Source: Hyphomonas jannaschiana VP2
Lineage (GTDB): Bacteria; Pseudomonadota; Alphaproteobacteria; Caulobacterales; Hyphomonadaceae
Direction of reading: 5' to 3'
Assembly: GCF_000685215.1 (NCBI RefSeq)
Contig: NZ_ARYJ01000005.1
Span: 305,355-369,354, forward strand
Length of the DNA stretch: 64,000 nucleotides
Position numbers and translations under genes: made by a program. The notes under the pieces were generated by a model. It was not told the DNA's origin. It was given only the letters and a program-made list of their open reading frames with translations, and searched no databases. Of this stretch, positions 61,890 to 64,000 are shown piece after piece; position 1 is the stretch's first letter; each line of letters starts with the position of its first letter.

Positions 61890-63116
61890 ATGGCCGATAC
61901 GCAGCGCCCAAGCCTTCCCGTCACACTGGATGATGTGAAAGCCGCTGCAATGATTATTGCAGGCCAGGTCCAGAACACACCGCTCAGCCATTCGAAGACG
62001 CTGTCCTCGATCACGGGCGCCGAAGTGTGGGTGAAGTTCGAAAACCACCAGTACACCGCCGCCTTCAAGGAGCGCGGCGCGCTGAACAAGCTGTCCAAGC
62101 TGACCGACGACCAGAAGAAGCGCGGCGTGATCGCAGCCTCTGCCGGAAACCATGCGCAGGGCGTGGCCTATCATGCCCGCCGCCTCGGCATTCCGGCGAC
62201 CATCGTGATGGCCGAGACGACGCCCTTCAACAAGGTGCAGCACACGCGCGACCATGGCGCCCGCGTGGTGCTGGAAGGCCTGATCTTCGACGAGGCAAAG
62301 GATTATGCGCTGGAGCTGGCCGAGAAAGAAGGGCTGACCTTCATCCATCCCTTCGACGATGCGGACATCATTGCCGGGCAGGGCACCATCGCGCTGGAAA
62401 TGCTGGAAGCCAATCCCGGCCTCGACACGCTGGTCGTGCCGATCGGCGGCGGCGGCCTGATCAGCGGCATCGCCACAGCGGCCAAGGCGCTGAAGCCGGA
62501 CATCAAGGTCTTCGGCGTCGAAGCGGCGATGTATCCGTGCATGCACGCGGCACTGAATGGCAAGACGCCCAAAATGGGCGGCGCCACAATCGCCGAGGGC
62601 ATCGCGGTGAAAGAGGTCGGCAAGCTGACCCGCCAGTTCGCCGAACAACTGGTGGACGACATCCTGCTGGTCGAGGAAGAGCACCTCGAACGGGCGATCA
62701 CGCTCTATGCCGACATCGAGAAAACGATTGCGGAAGGGGCAGGGGCCGCCGGCCTTGCGGCACTGCTGGCGCATCCGACGCGGTTTTATGGCCGGAAAGT
62801 CGGCCTCGTGCTCTGTGGCGGGAATATCGATACACGGCTGCTGGCTTCGGTGCTGACGCGGGCGCTGGTGCGGGAGAACCGCCTCGCGCGCATCCGCATC
62901 ATCGGCGACGACCGGCCGGGCCTTCTGGCGCTGGTGTCCAAGATCATCGGCGATCAGGGCGCGAACATCATGGAAGTCGCGCACAACCGGATCGCGCTGG
63001 ACGTGCCGGCCAAGGGCGCGGAGTTCGACATCCTGATCGAGACCCGCGACAGCCAGCACACGCAGGAAGTCGTCGATGCGCTGACCATGGCGGGCTATCC
63101 GCCGCGCAGCATGTGA
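61890..63116 (+). CDS. ilvA: Threonine ammonia-lyase (with ACT-like domain)
   Basis: The 408-residue PLP enzyme deaminates threonine to 2-oxobutanoate, the first step of isoleucine synthesis. The PLP lysine lies in HQYTAAFKERGA near residues 49-60 (Lys57), and the phosphate loop is VVPIGGGGLISG near 185-196. The C-terminal about 80 residues (IRIIGDDRPGLLALVSKII) are ACT-like, suggesting amino-acid feedback control, of the shorter single-ACT type. It is divergent from the restriction enzyme gene. Confidence 0.95.
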   Translation: MADTQRPSLPVTLDDVKAAAMIIAGQVQNTPLSHSKTLSSITGAEVWVKFENHQYTAAFKERGALNKLSKLTDDQKKRGVIAASAGNHAQGVAYHARRLGIPATIVMAETTPFNKVQHTRDHGARVVLEGLIFDEAKDYALELAEKEGLTFIHPFDDADIIAGQGTIALEMLEANPGLDTLVVPIGGGGLISGIATAAKALKPDIKVFGVEAAMYPCMHAALNGKTPKMGGATIAEGIAVKEVGKLTRQFAEQLVDDILLVEEEHLERAITLYADIEKTIAEGAGAAGLAALLAHPTRFYGRKVGLVLCGGNIDTRLLASVLTRALVRENRLARIRIIGDDRPGLLALVSKIIGDQGANIMEVAHNRIALDVPAKGAEFDILIETRDSQHTQEVVDALTMAGYPPRSM

Positions 63117-63138
63117 CATCTGTAATGTTTGAGGCTGG

Positions 63139-63162
63139 CCGGGGCGGGTGACTTCGCCCCGG
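63139..63162 (+). terminator. Hairpin after ilvA
   Basis: CCGGGGCG and CGCCCCGG form a perfect 8-bp stem with an 8-base loop, 22 bp after the ilvA stop. There is no T run. Confidence 0.45.
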
Positions 63163-63212
63163 AAGCGGCCTAGACCCTCTGACCGATAGAGAAGCCGAAA
63201 CGGAGCCTCCTG

Positions 63213-64000
63213 ATGAAGCGCATTCTCGCTGTTGCGGCCAGTGCCGCCCTCGCCCTGATCGCCGCCTGTACAGGCGAAAAAGCGCCGACCGATGTCGACG
63301 CGGTGTTCGAGCAGCACATGCCATGGAACCCGGATGCCAAAGGCATCCAGACAGATGATTCCGGCCTGCAATGGATCGTGATCCGGAAAGGCGACGGCGA
63401 GGGGCCGAGCCCCACCCCCAGCGATCTTGTGCGCGTCAATTATGAAGGCCGCACGGCGAATGGCGACAAGTTCGATTCCTCCTTCGATCGCGGCAAGCCG
63501 GCCATGTTCCGCCTGAACCAGGTCATCCCCGGCTGGACCATCGGCCTGCAGAAGATGCATGAGGGTGACCAGTTCCTGTTCTACATCCCCAGCAAGCTGG
63601 CCTATGGCGACAGCCCGCGTCCCGGTTCGGTCATCAAGCCGGGCGACGATCTCGTCTTCCTGGTCGACCTTGTTGACCTGATGGAGCCGAAATCCGTCGA
63701 TACGGCGGCATGGGAAAAGTATACGCCGTGGAACCATGACGCACCGGAGGTGAAGAAGACCGGCTCCGGCCTCGAATATGTCGTGCTGGCCAGTGGCGAC
63801 GAGACCGGTGCAAGCCCGGCCAACGGGCAGGATGTTGTCGTCTATTATGAAGGCCGCCTCGCCGACACAGGCGAGATGTTCGACAGTGCCTTCCAGCGCG
63901 GCGCGCCGGAAGTCTTCCCGTCCAACCGCCTGATCCGCGGCTGGGTCGAGGCCCTGTCGATGATGAAGCCGGGCGACCGCTGGCTGCTCTACATCCCGTC
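63213..64000 (+). CDS. FKBP-type peptidyl-prolyl isomerase lipoprotein, two FKBP domains (3' end cut by window)
   Basis: About 262 residues are present before the right edge, with the frame still open. A lipoprotein signal with IAAC (Cys19) suggests a periplasmic membrane-bound protein. The first FKBP domain (about residues 52-155) has VRVNYEGRTANGDKFDSSFDRGKP and PGWTIGLQKMHEGDQFLFYIP. A second FKBP domain (from about 175) repeats the pattern (VVYYEGRLADTGEMFDSAF and RGWVEALSMMKPGDRW). It probably catalyses proline isomerisation to help fold envelope proteins. The end lies outside the window. Confidence 0.92.
   Translation, partial: MKRILAVAASAALALIAACTGEKAPTDVDAVFEQHMPWNPDAKGIQTDDSGLQWIVIRKGDGEGPSPTPSDLVRVNYEGRTANGDKFDSSFDRGKPAMFRLNQVIPGWTIGLQKMHEGDQFLFYIPSKLAYGDSPRPGSVIKPGDDLVFLVDLVDLMEPKSVDTAAWEKYTPWNHDAPEVKKTGSGLEYVVLASGDETGASPANGQDVVVYYEGRLADTGEMFDSAFQRGAPEVFPSNRLIRGWVEALSMMKPGDRWLLYIP

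Noticed and set aside
61869..63737. A 622-codon minus-strand frame across ilvA and the FKBP gene
   Set aside because: It spans two clear plus-strand genes and their spacer and has no domain of its own.

Overview
This 64 kb window is a piece of a GC-rich alphaproteobacterial chromosome, most likely from the family Hyphomonadaceae (Hyphomonas or a close relative). The evidence is the housekeeping order rpmH-rnpA-yidC-engB-argB-dapD, alphaproteobacterial families such as the FYDLN-acid protein, DUF1150, DUF1036 and DUF2946, an AccD without its zinc ribbon, several TonB-dependent receptors and many small lipoproteins. A beta-helix lipoprotein next to a diheme protein of the family named after Hyphomonas neptunium HNE_0200 points the same way. 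Almost all DNA is coding and genes are packed into short operons with 1-4 bp overlaps.

Layout. 1-9.9 kb: a truncated serine hydrolase, then ribosomal protein L34, RNase P protein, YidC, EngB, a penicillin-acylase-type hydrolase on the other strand, ArgB, a DUF1036 protein, a HAD phosphatase and DapD. 9.9-20 kb: a small lipoprotein gene bracketed by a repeat of the dapD 3' end, an S41 peptidase with a TetR regulator, a zinc alcohol dehydrogenase, an alkaline phosphatase operon, a DMT transporter with GluQRS, a membrane protein and MsrA. 20-27.9 kb: tRNA-Ser, a complete RND efflux operon with a divergent TetR regulator, and a class III CoA-transferase. 28-33.4 kb: a TonB receptor with a glycerophosphodiester phosphodiesterase, and a divergent metallophosphoesterase. 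33.5-37.6 kb: a likely copper-uptake operon (DUF2946, DUF2244, an OprC-like receptor and its own TonB) preceded by helically phased short repeats. 38.3-43.9 kb: trpF-trpB-(lipoprotein-cutA)-trpA-accD-folC as one operon. 44-50.4 kb: mscL, ihfB, rpsA with an extra helix-hairpin-helix tail, cmk, an SDR, an OYE-type reductase and a macrodomain protein. 50.4-51.6 kb: a less GC-rich patch with one unrecognised gene and a possible gene remnant. 51.6-59.4 kb: aroA, the FYDLN-acid protein, tRNA-Ala, a LysR/EamA pair, LysE, DUF1150 and the beta-helix/diheme pair. 59.4-64 kb: an RDD protein, a complete EcoRV-like restriction-modification system, ilvA and a truncated double-FKBP lipoprotein.

The best candidates for accessory biology are the EcoRV-type system (60.0-61.7 kb), the copper-receptor module with CxxxM and HxM metal-binding motifs, the two-gene beta-helix/diheme lipoprotein unit of unknown function, the duplicated dapD 3' end around a DUF6624 gene, and the unknown gene at 50.75 kb. 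No CRISPR array, rRNA gene, insertion sequence or prophage was seen. Function calls come from reading motifs and remembered family features, not from a database search.
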